NCBI GenBank assembly: GCA_946482425.1
Contig: CAMLRO010000035.1
Coordinates: 1-14,265 of the forward strand
Source: an uncultured Lactobacillus sp.
GTDB taxonomy: Bacteria > Bacillota > Bacilli > Lactobacillales > Lactobacillaceae
Length of the DNA stretch: 14,265 bases
Reading direction: 5' to 3'
Both the position numbers and the translations under genes were made by a program. Below the pieces are notes generated by a model. It was not told where the DNA came from. It was given only the letters and a program-made list of their open reading frames with translations, and did no database searches. How positions within the stretch are numbered: the first letter of the stretch is position 1; every line of letters begins with the position of its first letter. Of the stretch, positions 7,893-14,265 are shown in pieces.

Positions 7893-7929
7893 GATAAGCT
7901 CTCCTACTTTCATTCACATTCAGATTTAT

Positions 7930-7985
7930 AAAAAAAGCAGCATTAAATGTATTTTTTCTTAAACCATTTAAAATACTGCTTCTTT
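7930..7985 (-). terminator. Terminator of the CoA-transferase gene
   Basis: An imperfect stem with outer arms AAGCAG / CTGCTT and inner arms AAATG / CATTT, spanning 7935-7982. On the minus strand it is followed by seven T. It lies 20-25 bp after the CoA-transferase stop and separates that gene from the LysR-hydrolase operon. Confidence 0.7.
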
Positions 7986-8006
7986 TATTAGCTTAACTTA
8001 ATGAAA

Positions 8007-9578
8007 CTAATTATTATTTTTTATATTCATAAGCGGTTCCTGGAAAATCCTAGAATCCATTTCTTTCAAATTATCACTAATAATTGGTTTGAATTCCATT
8101 TGATCAAGAACGTCTTTTTGCAGATCAACACCGGGTGCGATCTCGATTAATTTCAAACCATTTTCGGCTAATTCAAAGACAGCACGTTCAGTGACATACC
8201 ATACTTTTTGCTTGTTAGCAGAAGCCACTTGCCCTGAAAATGTAACTTGTTGAACTTCCTTAACGAACTTCTTGACCTTACCTTCTTGGATAATGTGCAG
8301 CTTGCCGTCTTTAACTTCTTCTTTCAACCCAGCAGCTGTAAAAGTACCTGTAAAGATAATCTTAGGAGTATTTTGCGTAATATCGACAAAGCCGCCGGTA
8401 CCAGCAATCTTAGGGCCAAATTTAGAAACGTTCAAATTGCCTTTGGCATCTGCTTCAGCCAAGCCCAAAAATGTTAAATCAATCCCGCCGCCGTCATAAA
8501 AGTCAAACATGTACGGCTCATCAATAATTGATTGTGGGGAAATAGCAGCGCCGAAGTCACCACCACCAAGTGGGGTGCCGCCAAAAGTACCGGGCTCAAC
8601 GGTAGTCATGATATTATCGGAAAGTCCTTCTTCTTTTAAGACTAACGAACAGGTTTCTGGATACTGGCCAATACCGAAATTAACCACCTGGTCGGTTTTT
8701 TCATTAAAGAGCAGAGCAGCTCTACGTGCTATTACCTTTTTACTATCTAGCGGTATATTGATTTCATCTTCGGCTTTAATAACAGCAGAGCTGACAAAGT
8801 CGGGGTTATACTGAGTATCTGTTGTTTGCTTAGTCCATTCAGCACTATCAGCTTCTACAACATAATCAACTAATATCCCTGGGATTCTGATATCTTTAGG
8901 CTTCATGGAACCGCGCTTAAGCACACGTTTAACTTGAACAAAAACCTTGCCGCCATTATTATGAGCGGCCATGGCTATCGCTGTTGCCACTAGGGTAAGC
9001 GGCTCATCATCGAACGTAATATTACCATCTTCATCAGCAAATGTGCCCCGTAAAAGAGCGACATTTGGTTTTGGTACTTCATAAGCTAAATAATCTTTGC
9101 CGTGAATATTGATCCTGTTGACCAATGTGGCGTTTTTAGCTGCATCATTTAATCTACCGCCGCTAACCTCGGGGTCGACGAAGGTACCTAAACCCACATT
9201 AGTAATTAAGACCGGCTTATGTGCAGCCGCATCCCTAAATATTTGTGACAAAACCCCTTGAGGGAAATTAAAAGCTTCAAAATCATTAGCAGCTGACAAT
9301 GGTTCAAGCTCTGGTGCCAGTGCCCAGTGTCCACCAACTAAACGATGCAGAAAGCCTTTTTCTGCAAAATTATTTGTCCCCTTAGTTTTGCCGTCGCCTA
9401 TGCCGGCTGCGTGCCAAACATCCAGTCCTTTAGGATGTCCTTCTTTTTTATAACGTGCTCTCATGCATTCCAAAATTTCTTCTGGAGTATCTGTACCTAA
9501 AAACCCATCTAGTGCAATTACTGCATTATCTGGAATTAATTCGGCAGCTTTTTGACTATTAATAAATTGAATTGCCAT
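8007..9578 (-). CDS. Acyl-CoA:acetate (propionate-type) CoA-transferase
   Basis: A 523-residue fused alpha-beta family I CoA-transferase of the Pct/YdiF type, which moves CoA between an acyl-CoA (often acetyl-CoA) and a free carboxylic acid through a glutamyl-CoA thioester. The alpha half is about residues 1-285 and the beta half about 286-523. The predicted catalytic glutamate is E328 in T-V-E-P-G-T-F-G-G. Other conserved stretches are V-N-F-G-I-G-Q-Y-P, F-Y-D-G-G-G-I-D-L-T-F-L-G and A-G-T-G-G-F-V-D-I-T-Q. Length is normal for the fused form. AGGAGG sits 9 bp before the ATG. It has its own promoter region and terminator. Acid specificity cannot be read; lactate, propionate, 3-hydroxybutyrate or crotonate are all reasonable for the family. 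Confidence 0.92.
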   Translation of the reverse strand: MAIQFINSQKAAELIPDNAVIALDGFLGTDTPEEILECMRARYKKEGHPKGLDVWHAAGIGDGKTKGTNNFAEKGFLHRLVGGHWALAPELEPLSAANDFEAFNFPQGVLSQIFRDAAAHKPVLITNVGLGTFVDPEVSGGRLNDAAKNATLVNRINIHGKDYLAYEVPKPNVALLRGTFADEDGNITFDDEPLTLVATAIAMAAHNNGGKVFVQVKRVLKRGSMKPKDIRIPGILVDYVVEADSAEWTKQTTDTQYNPDFVSSAVIKAEDEINIPLDSKKVIARRAALLFNEKTDQVVNFGIGQYPETCSLVLKEEGLSDNIMTTVEPGTFGGTPLGGGDFGAAISPQSIIDEPYMFDFYDGGGIDLTFLGLAEADAKGNLNVSKFGPKIAGTGGFVDITQNTPKIIFTGTFTAAGLKEEVKDGKLHIIQEGKVKKFVKEVQQVTFSGQVASANKQKVWYVTERAVFELAENGLKLIEIAPGVDLQKDVLDQMEFKPIISDNLKEMDSRIFQEPLMNIKNNN

Positions 9579-9822
9579 CAGATTAATCCTCCTAATGAGT
9601 CAAAAAATAATTTATTCAATTACAATTAATAAAAATGAGTTTATTTAGATTGATGAGAGCACTTTATGTAATCAAAAAATTAATTTTAAAACCAATAACT
9701 ATCCGAACTATGTCATTCATACATCGTTCCGACACAATAAGGGTAACGCTTACAAGTATAGATTGTGAAATACATAATTTTCACTGTCTATATAACTTTA
9801 AGTTATGGTTTTAATCAAAAAA
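9579..9822 (-). promoter_or_regulatory. Promoter and leader region of the CoA-transferase gene
   Basis: No gene was found in this gap, which with the PhaJ terminator makes 309 bp. On the minus strand TGAAAA (9778-9783) and TATACT (9755-9760) are 17 bp apart. The -35 lies in the palindrome GTGAAA-N8-TTTCAC (9765-9784). Upstream is the perfect palindrome ATAACTT-T-AAGTTAT (9792-9806). Downstream of the -10 is a cre-like site. The implied leader is about 170 nt and starts with an imperfect hairpin (9703-9731, 9 of 11 pairs); I do not recognise a riboswitch in it. Confidence 0.45.
9741..9754 (+). promoter_or_regulatory. Candidate cre site (CcpA) for the CoA-transferase promoter
   Basis: GGGTAACGCTTACA matches 13 of 14 positions of TGNNARCGNWWWCA; only the first base differs. 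It directly follows the proposed -10 box on the minus strand, so bound CcpA would cover the transcription start and repress in the presence of a preferred sugar. Confidence 0.55.
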
Positions 9823-9862
9823 ACCTTGCACAAAACTAGTTAAATACTAGTTAGTGCAAGGT
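9817..9862 (-). terminator. Strong terminator after the enoyl-CoA operon
   Basis: ACCTTGCAC (9823-9831) pairs with GTGCAAGGT (9854-9862), enclosing a second perfect stem AACTAGT / ACTAGTT with a 5-nt loop. On the minus strand seven T follow. It lies 25 bp after the PhaJ-like stop codon. Confidence 0.9.
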
Positions 9863-9887
9863 AGTTTGTTATCACATAAATTTCTTT

Positions 9888-10307
9888 TTACTTAGTAGCC
9901 ATACATTGCGCTTGACCACTGGTAACAACAACATTATCTTGATTTGTTACAGTAGTATCATACACAACAATAGTGAAGTTCTTTTTAGGAATAAATTCAG
10001 TAATCGTACATTTGACAGTCAACACGTCATTTAAGTACACAGGTTTGACAAACTTAAGGGTTTGATCTAGATAAATACAACTTTCTTGTCCCGGAATATG
10101 CTCTGCTAAACAGGTAGAAATAAAAGCAGCAGTAATCATTCCGTGTGCAATTCTATGCTTAAATTGGGTCTTTTTGGCAAATTTTTCGTCCATGTGAACT
10201 GGATTATGGTCACCACTTAGTTCAGCAAATTGTTGAACCAGTTCATCTGTAACTTGCTTAGTAAAAGTGCCAGATAGCCCAATTCTTAACTTTTCTTCAG
10301 CTATAAT
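9888..10307 (-). CDS. MaoC/PhaJ-like (R)-specific enoyl-CoA hydratase, apparent ATT start
   Basis: A 139-residue single hot-dog protein resembling PhaJ, which hydrates trans-2-enoyl-CoA to (R)-3-hydroxyacyl-CoA. The hydratase 2 motif is L30-S-G-D33-H-N-P-V-H38, with D33 and H38 as expected catalytic pair, close to Asp31/His36 of Aeromonas PhaJ. Later PhaJ-like stretches are A-H-G-M and I-P-G-Q-E-S-C-I-Y-L-D-Q-T-L-K-F. The first ATG (10193) encodes residue 39, just after the catalytic His, so it cannot be the real start of a working enzyme. The frame has no ATG, GTG or TTG back to the stop of the FabK-like gene. GAGG (10313-10316) lies 5 bp before ATT at 10307, which is my preferred start; ATA at 10304 is next best. 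Length then equals the family norm. Last gene of the operon. Confidence 0.78.
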   Translation of the reverse strand: MIAEEKLRIGLSGTFTKQVTDELVQQFAELSGDHNPVHMDEKFAKKTQFKHRIAHGMITAAFISTCLAEHIPGQESCIYLDQTLKFVKPVYLNDVLTVKCTITEFIPKKNFTIVVYDTTVTNQDNVVVTSGQAQCMATK

Positions 10308-10325
10308 GCTTACCTCTTGTTCTTT

Positions 10326-11264
10326 CTATAAAATTTCTACGCCTTTTTTAATGACTCTTTGGGCATCATCCATAAGGTCCTGCACAATTTGAGCAGCCGG
10401 TTTTGATTCTTTAATCAATCCCGCAACTTCACCAGACATAAAGAAGCTTTCTTTAGGATCGTCTTCTTGAACGCCTTTATAAAGAGCCTTATTCATAGCA
10501 GCATTGAAATCATCGCGAGAAACGCCAGTCTTTTCAAGTTCAGTTAACTTAAGTGCTTCTTCATTGGCAATTCCGCGAGTAGCACCACCCTTAATAGACG
10601 TACCTACTACTGCAGTTCCAGTATCCGTTGCATCAATTACGGCTTTACGCCAATTTTCACCGACTGGGCTTTCCTTGGCTATGGAGAATATCGTACCGCA
10701 CTGCACGCCTTCTGCTCCCGCAACAAAGGCTTCAACAACTCCACGACCATCACCAATACCACCGGCAGCAATTAAAGGAATGGAAATTGCATCGGCGATT
10801 TGAGGCCATAAAACCATTGAAGTGGTGTTACCAATGTGGCCACCGGCTTCCATGCCCTCAACAATCACTGCATCTGCGCCCATTTCTTCCATCTTCTTAG
10901 CAATTTTGACATTTGGAATAACAGGCATTACTTTTACACCTGCAGCTTTTAAGTCTGTCATATAAGGTTTAGGAGTACCTGCACCAGTAGTAACAATTTT
11001 TACTCCTTCTTCAATTAAAACCTTAACAACATTCGGGGTGTTCTTGTCCATCAGCATCAAGTTAACAGCAAAAGGCTTATCAGCGAGTCTCTTGGCTTTT
11101 CTAATTGCTTCTCTAACCTGATCCGGTGTTTTTCCACCGGCAGCAATAATGCCTAAGCCGCCGCCGTTTGAAACCGCAGCAGCTAAGTCAGCTGTAGCAA
11201 CTTCCTGCATGGCACCTTGAACAACTGGATATTTAATACCTAATAATTTTGTAACGCGATTCAT
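10326..11264 (-). CDS. FabK-like FMN-dependent enoyl-ACP(CoA) reductase
   Basis: A 312-residue TIM-barrel flavoprotein of the FabK / nitronate monooxygenase superfamily; FabK uses NAD(P)H and FMN to reduce the 2,3 double bond of enoyl thioesters. FabK-type features: G-I-K-Y-P-V-V-Q-G-A-M near the N-terminus, A-A-G-G after strand 2, V-T-T-G-A-G at 91-96, E139-A-G-G-H143-I-G with the FabK histidine, A-A-G-G-I-G-D-G-R at 167-174, and V-Q-C-G-T phosphate binding near 187-191. An ATG at 11312 would add 16 residues, but AAGGAG lies 6 bp before the ATG at 11264, which also gives the normal FabK N-terminus. It sits between two enoyl-CoA hydratase genes and not among fatty-acid synthesis genes, so enoyl-CoA could be its substrate; that is inference. 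Confidence 0.85.
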   Translation of the reverse strand: MNRVTKLLGIKYPVVQGAMQEVATADLAAAVSNGGGLGIIAAGGKTPDQVREAIRKAKRLADKPFAVNLMLMDKNTPNVVKVLIEEGVKIVTTGAGTPKPYMTDLKAAGVKVMPVIPNVKIAKKMEEMGADAVIVEGMEAGGHIGNTTSMVLWPQIADAISIPLIAAGGIGDGRGVVEAFVAGAEGVQCGTIFSIAKESPVGENWRKAVIDATDTGTAVVGTSIKGGATRGIANEEALKLTELEKTGVSRDDFNAAMNKALYKGVQEDDPKESFFMSGEVAGLIKESKPAAQIVQDLMDDAQRVIKKGVEIL

Positions 11265-11332
11265 ATTAATCTCCTTAAAATATTTGATTTTTAATTTATT
11301 TAATAAAAGCAAAGGGAGGCTTGAGTAATTAA

Positions 11333-12127
11333 TTATTTACCTGAGAATTTTGCATCTCTCTTATCAACAAAGGCACTCATTCCTTCTGTTTGATCTTTAG
11401 TAGCAAAAGTTTCAGCCCAAATTTGTGATTCCATGTCAATAGCAACATCAAGTGGCAAATCTGCGCCCCGGTCAACAGAATATTTGGCTAGAGCAACTGC
11501 AATAGGACCATTCTTCATAACCTGCTTGGCAATTTCACGGGCTTTGTTCATCAATTCTTCCGGCTCAACTAACTCATCAAGTAGACCGATGCGATAAGCT
11601 TCATCTGCAGAAATCATTGTAGAAGTTGCAATCATTTCCTTAGCTTTCCCGCGACCAACTAATCGCGTCAGGCGTTGTGTCCCACCAAAGCCGGGAATAA
11701 TGCCCAAGCCAACTTCGGGTTGACCAAACTTAGCTTTAGCAGAACCAACACGCATATCGCAAGATGAAGCTAACTCGCAGCCACCACCAAGTGCAAAACC
11801 ATTGACAGCAGCAATCGTAAATTGAGGTAAATCTTCAATTTCGCCAAAAGACTTATGTGCCAGTTTTGATAACTCAAGTGCTTGCAGTGTGTTCATGTCG
11901 CGCATCTGTGATATATCTGCACCGGCAACAAATGATCTGGGACCAGCACCTGTGATTATCAAAACTTTGATCTCATCTTGGTGAGCTTTTACCTCTCTTA
12001 AGGCATCCCCAATATCTTGCAGTGTTTCAGAGTTTAAAGCATTCAAAACTTTAGGACGGTTAATGGTCAATGTGCCAATTCCATCTTCAGCTTCCAACAA
12101 AACGTTATCATATTTATTAAAACTCAT
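11333..12127 (-). CDS. Enoyl-CoA hydratase / crotonase (3-hydroxybutyryl-CoA dehydratase type)
   Basis: A 264-residue crotonase that interconverts (S)-3-hydroxyacyl-CoA and trans-2-enoyl-CoA. Both catalytic glutamates are visible: E118 in A-L-G-G-G-C-E-L-A and E138 in G-Q-P-E-V-G-L-G-I-I-P, 20 residues apart as in rat enoyl-CoA hydratase (144/164). The first oxyanion segment is A-G-A-D-I at 68-72, and G-G-T-Q-R-L is present at 148-153. It closely resembles clostridial Crt, so a short-chain substrate such as crotonyl-CoA is likely. AAGGA precedes the ATG. It is first in a three-gene operon; the FabK-like gene starts 68 bp after its stop. No thiolase or 3-hydroxyacyl-CoA dehydrogenase is in the window. 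Confidence 0.93.
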   Translation of the reverse strand: MSFNKYDNVLLEAEDGIGTLTINRPKVLNALNSETLQDIGDALREVKAHQDEIKVLIITGAGPRSFVAGADISQMRDMNTLQALELSKLAHKSFGEIEDLPQFTIAAVNGFALGGGCELASSCDMRVGSAKAKFGQPEVGLGIIPGFGGTQRLTRLVGRGKAKEMIATSTMISADEAYRIGLLDELVEPEELMNKAREIAKQVMKNGPIAVALAKYSVDRGADLPLDVAIDMESQIWAETFATKDQTEGMSAFVDKRDAKFSGK

Positions 12128-12186
12128 AATTTCCTTGATCCTTTCAAAACATCAAACTCATTTTATGCTCTCACAGTCAATTCTTG

Positions 12187-12200
12187 TGTAAGCGGAAACA
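12187..12200 (+). promoter_or_regulatory. cre site (CcpA) upstream of the crotonase operon
   Basis: TGTAAGCGGAAACA matches all 14 positions of TGNNARCGNWWWCA. It is 60 bp upstream of the crotonase ATG and about 22 bp upstream of a possible -10, so it would cover the -35 region. This predicts repression by CcpA when preferred sugar is present. Confidence 0.7.
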
Positions 12201-12431
12201 ATTAGCAAATTAGGCTTGTTTTTTATTTTTTTCAGGATTTGGTAGTAAAAGCTTAAATAATCAGGGATTTAGCATCATTGAAAAAAAGTTATGGTAGAAA
12301 TAACTTTTGTTAAATTTTGCACAAATTATGTCGTGAAATAGTTTTAAAGGCTTAATACTTCAGCCTTTTCACTGGCAATAACTAAAAATAATGCTACTGA
12401 TAACAAATAGTACTAATAGTCATTCAGCCAT

Positions 12432-12461
12432 TTGTGTAAGCGCTTCATATTAGTTTATAGT
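12432..12461 (+). promoter_or_regulatory. Candidate glpF promoter with a weak cre-like site
   Basis: TTGTGT (12432-12437) and TATAGT (12456-12461) are 18 bp apart. The spacer contains AAGCGCTT; read on the minus strand, 12448-12435 matches the cre consensus at 12 of 14 positions, so carbon control of this promoter is possible too. Confidence 0.4.
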
Positions 12462-12496
12462 TTGTGCAAAGTCTAATTAATTAAAGGAGGAAGATT

Positions 12497-13252
12497 ATGA
12501 CTGGAAGTTGGATGACGCGCTATCTTGCCGAATTTTTGGGGACAGCTGTTTTTATAGTTTTTGGTAATGGATCAGTTGCCAACTCATTTCTCAAGAAAAC
12601 CACGGCCAATGGTAAAGACGGTCAAGCAAACGGAGGCTGGATTTTTATTGCGCTCGGGTTTGGCTTTGGCGTAATGATACCGGCAATGATGTTTGGCTCA
12701 ATTTCAGGAAACCATATTAATCCCGCAATTACTATTGCAAAGGCTGCAGCTGGAGCTTTTCCCTGGAGTCATGTTACGCAATATATAATTGCCCAAATGC
12801 TCGGCGCTATTGTAGGACAATTATTGGTTGTTGCTATCTATTGGCCGTACTTTAGAGAAACTACTAATGGAGAAGGGCAAATTTTTTCTTGTTTTGCGAC
12901 TGGTGAAACACTTAACAATAAGTTGAATGGTTTTATCGCAGAATTTATCGGAACTGCAATTTTAGTATTTACTTGTACTGGAATCTATAGTGGTGTATTC
13001 TTCAAACAATCTGTTGATATTGCCAATGTGGGTGTCGGGTTCATCATCATGGCATTAGTAATCGCTGATGGTGGTCCTACTGGCCCAGCGTTAAATCCCG
13101 CTAGAGATTTGGGACCTAGAATAGTTCATGCTATTTTGCCTATTCCTAATAAGGGATCTTCAAACTGGGACTACAGTTGGGTACCAGTTATTGCTCCTAT
13201 TTTAGGCGCACTGGTTGGTATCTTTATTTACAAACTATGTTTTAAAATGTAG
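12497..13252 (+). CDS. GlpF-type aquaglyceroporin (MIP family channel)
   Basis: A 251-residue six-helix channel for passive movement of small neutral solutes across the membrane. Both NPA boxes are intact: N75-P-A (G-N-H-I-N-P-A-I-T) and N200-P-A-R203-D204. Aspartate after the second NPA-R marks the glycerol-type branch as opposed to strict water channels. The start has a perfect AAAGGAGG site 6-7 bp upstream. It stands alone, divergent from the crotonase operon, with a terminator behind it. No glycerol kinase or other glycerol gene is nearby. GlpF paralogs of lactobacilli are reported to pass lactic acid, dihydroxyacetone or water as well, so glycerol need not be the main solute. Confidence 0.88.
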   Translation: MTGSWMTRYLAEFLGTAVFIVFGNGSVANSFLKKTTANGKDGQANGGWIFIALGFGFGVMIPAMMFGSISGNHINPAITIAKAAAGAFPWSHVTQYIIAQMLGAIVGQLLVVAIYWPYFRETTNGEGQIFSCFATGETLNNKLNGFIAEFIGTAILVFTCTGIYSGVFFKQSVDIANVGVGFIIMALVIADGGPTGPALNPARDLGPRIVHAILPIPNKGSSNWDYSWVPVIAPILGALVGIFIYKLCFKM

Positions 13253-13283
13253 TAATTTATATGTATATTAATATTTACTTGCA

Positions 13284-13326
13284 ATAAAAAAATAATAGTT
13301 AGCCAGTTAGGTTAACTATTATTTTA
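13284..13326. terminator. Bidirectional terminator between the glpF-like gene and the second flavoprotein
   Basis: AATAATAGTTAGCC (13291-13304), AGTTA loop, GGTTAACTATTATT (13310-13323): 14 pairs with one G-T. Minus strand is followed by seven T; the plus side ends in TTATTTTAT. It serves both convergent genes. Confidence 0.85.
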
Positions 13327-13341
13327 TAAGCAGAATAGTAT

Positions 13342-14265
13342 TTATTGCTGTGATGCGCCACTTAACGCATCACTTGTCTTAATCTCACTACATGCGGTGT
13401 CGGCAGCAATCCGGCCAAAGGTAAAAATGTCTGCTAATGAATTACCGCCAAGGCGATTACCAGCATGTAACCCACCAGCAACTTCTCCAGCTGCATATAG
13501 GCCGTCAATTACTTGTCCATCTTTGTTTATTACTTGTGCTTTTGGATTAATTCTTAAGCCACCCATTGTATGATGAATAGCTGGTTTACGTGGCGTAGCA
13601 TAAAATGGTGCAACTTCACATTTAAGGTTAAATGCACTCTTACCAAATTCTGGATCATTACCAGCATCAACATAAGAATTATATTTTTTAATAGTATCGA
13701 CTAATGTAGCTGGATCCATGCCGGCTTTTTCAGCCAATTCTTCAAGAGTGTCCGCCTTTAACAGAGTACCCGCTTTTACCTGTGCTGCAAGTGATTCTTC
13801 CGTTGTATTATAGGCTGTAGCTTTTATTTTCTCATCAGCGATTAAGTAGAATAGAGTCCCATTGGCAATTGCTGCCTTAGCCAAGGTATCACGCTCTGCA
13901 AATTCGTTAACAAAGCGTTCTCCTTTTTGATTAACCATAATAAAGTTTTCAGGTGGAGTTTGAATACCGGTAAATAATTCACCAGTCTTAGGATCAGAAA
14001 CTGGCATTAATTGAATAAATCCCATACCAACTAAATCAGCACCGGCTTCTTGACCTAGAGCTATACCATCACCAGTAATCGCTGGTGAATTGGTAGTAGC
14101 AATATCATCATCAATGTGTTTCCAATATGTGTTATACTTTTGCACCATTTTGGTGTTGGCACCAAAGCCGCCAGAAGTTAAAATTACTTTTTGCGCGTGA
14201 ATGGTAACCTTACTGCCATCACTATTTTGAGCTACAACACCCGTGACTTCACCATTTTCAATTAT
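13342..14265 (-). CDS. Fumarate-reductase-like flavoprotein, C-terminal part (5' end cut by window edge)
   Basis: The C-terminal 307 residues of a FAD-dependent flavocytochrome-c-type reductase; the frame is open to the right edge, and the first in-frame ATG (14148) is internal. Visible family features: T-S-G-G-F-G-A-N, the capping-domain region with [12 protein letters not shown], the active-site stretch A-I-H-H-T-M-G-G-L, and the FAD-binding end [20 protein letters not shown]. These are typical of soluble reductases that use reduced flavin to saturate the C=C bond of fumarate or related acids. The segment usually reading Q-x-H-P reads Q-L-M-P here. Whether it has an N-terminal FMN domain cannot be seen. 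It is a different gene from the one at 1-1078. Confidence 0.88.
   Translation of the reverse strand: MIENGEVTGVVAQNSDGSKVTIHAQKVILTSGGFGANTKMVQKYNTYWKHIDDDIATTNSPAITGDGIALGQEAGADLVGMGFIQLMPVSDPKTGELFTGIQTPPENFIMVNQKGERFVNEFAERDTLAKAAIANGTLFYLIADEKIKATAYNTTEESLAAQVKAGTLLKADTLEELAEKAGMDPATLVDTIKKYNSYVDAGNDPEFGKSAFNLKCEVAPFYATPRKPAIHHTMGGLRINPKAQVINKDGQVIDGLYAAGEVAGGLHAGNRLGGNSLADIFTFGRIAADTACSEIKTSDALSGASQQ

Larger units (their letters stand above)
12128..12496. promoter_or_regulatory. Divergent control region between the crotonase operon and the glpF-like gene
   Basis: This 369-bp gap has no gene I can support. It contains a full-consensus cre site (12187-12200), a possible minus-strand -10 TAAAAT (12160-12165), the inverted repeat AAAAGTTAT-N7-ATAACTTTT (12284-12308), the hairpin AAAGGCT-N9-AGCCTTT (12346-12368), GTGAAATA (12333-12340) with TTTTCAC (12366-12372), and TTGCACAAA (12317-12325) with its inverse TTTGTGCAA (12461-12469). 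The glpF promoter candidate lies at the right end. Confidence 0.5.

Noticed and set aside
9579..9748. Riboswitch in the long CoA-transferase leader
   Set aside because: Only one imperfect hairpin was found, with no recognisable conserved core or terminator/antiterminator pair.
9888..10193. A 101-residue version of the PhaJ-like protein starting at ATG 10193
   Set aside because: It would lack the first beta strand and both catalytic residues, while the missing part is perfectly encoded in frame just upstream.
10326..11264. Nitronate monooxygenase as the product name
   Set aside because: The superfamily is shared, but the overall motif pattern, including E-A-G-G-H-I-G, the length and the neighbouring enoyl-CoA genes fit FabK better. 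Nitronate activity is not excluded by sequence alone.

Overview
The window looks like the chromosome of a lactic acid bacterium, most likely Lactobacillus in the strict sense. The DNA is AT-rich, ribosome binding sites are strong (AGGAGG, AAGGAG), several operators resemble CcpA cre sites, an ECF-type pantothenate transporter sits next to CoaA, and soluble fumarate-reductase-like flavoproteins and a GlpF-type channel are present. The species is inferred from gene content only. I saw no tRNA, rRNA, CRISPR array, insertion sequence or phage gene.

Layout. 1-2711: a flavoprotein cut by the window edge and its MFS transporter (both minus), then a regulatory gap with LysR-type operator candidates. 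2712-4519: a divergent LysR regulator and an orphan CitG-type triphosphoribosyl-dephospho-CoA synthase (plus), ending in a bidirectional terminator. 4518-7892 (minus, read right to left): LysR regulator, alpha/beta hydrolase, pantothenate transporter PanT, pantothenate kinase CoaA. 7930-9822: an acyl-CoA:acetate-type CoA-transferase (minus) with its own terminator and a promoter region carrying a cre-like site. 9823-12200: a minus-strand operon of crotonase, FabK-like enoyl reductase and PhaJ-like (R)-enoyl-CoA hydratase, with a strong terminator and a full-consensus cre site upstream. 12497-13323: a GlpF-type channel (plus) and a bidirectional terminator. 13342-14265: the C-terminal part of a second fumarate-reductase-like flavoprotein (minus), cut by the right edge.

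Theme. Most genes make CoA (PanT, CoaA), build a CoA-derived cofactor (CitG), load acids onto CoA (CoA-transferase) or act on enoyl-CoA (crotonase, PhaJ, FabK-like). At both edges lie flavoproteins of the family that reduces C=C bonds of unsaturated acids. My reading, which is inference, is a sugar-repressed accessory block for using hydroxy or unsaturated organic acids as electron sinks, with CoA supply alongside.

Several starts were corrected from ribosome binding sites. The most important is the PhaJ-like gene: it has no ATG, GTG or TTG upstream of its catalytic Asp and His and appears to start at ATT, 6 codons after the in-frame stop of the FabK-like gene. The first LysR-hydrolase operon gene (6972-7892) appears to start at TTG.
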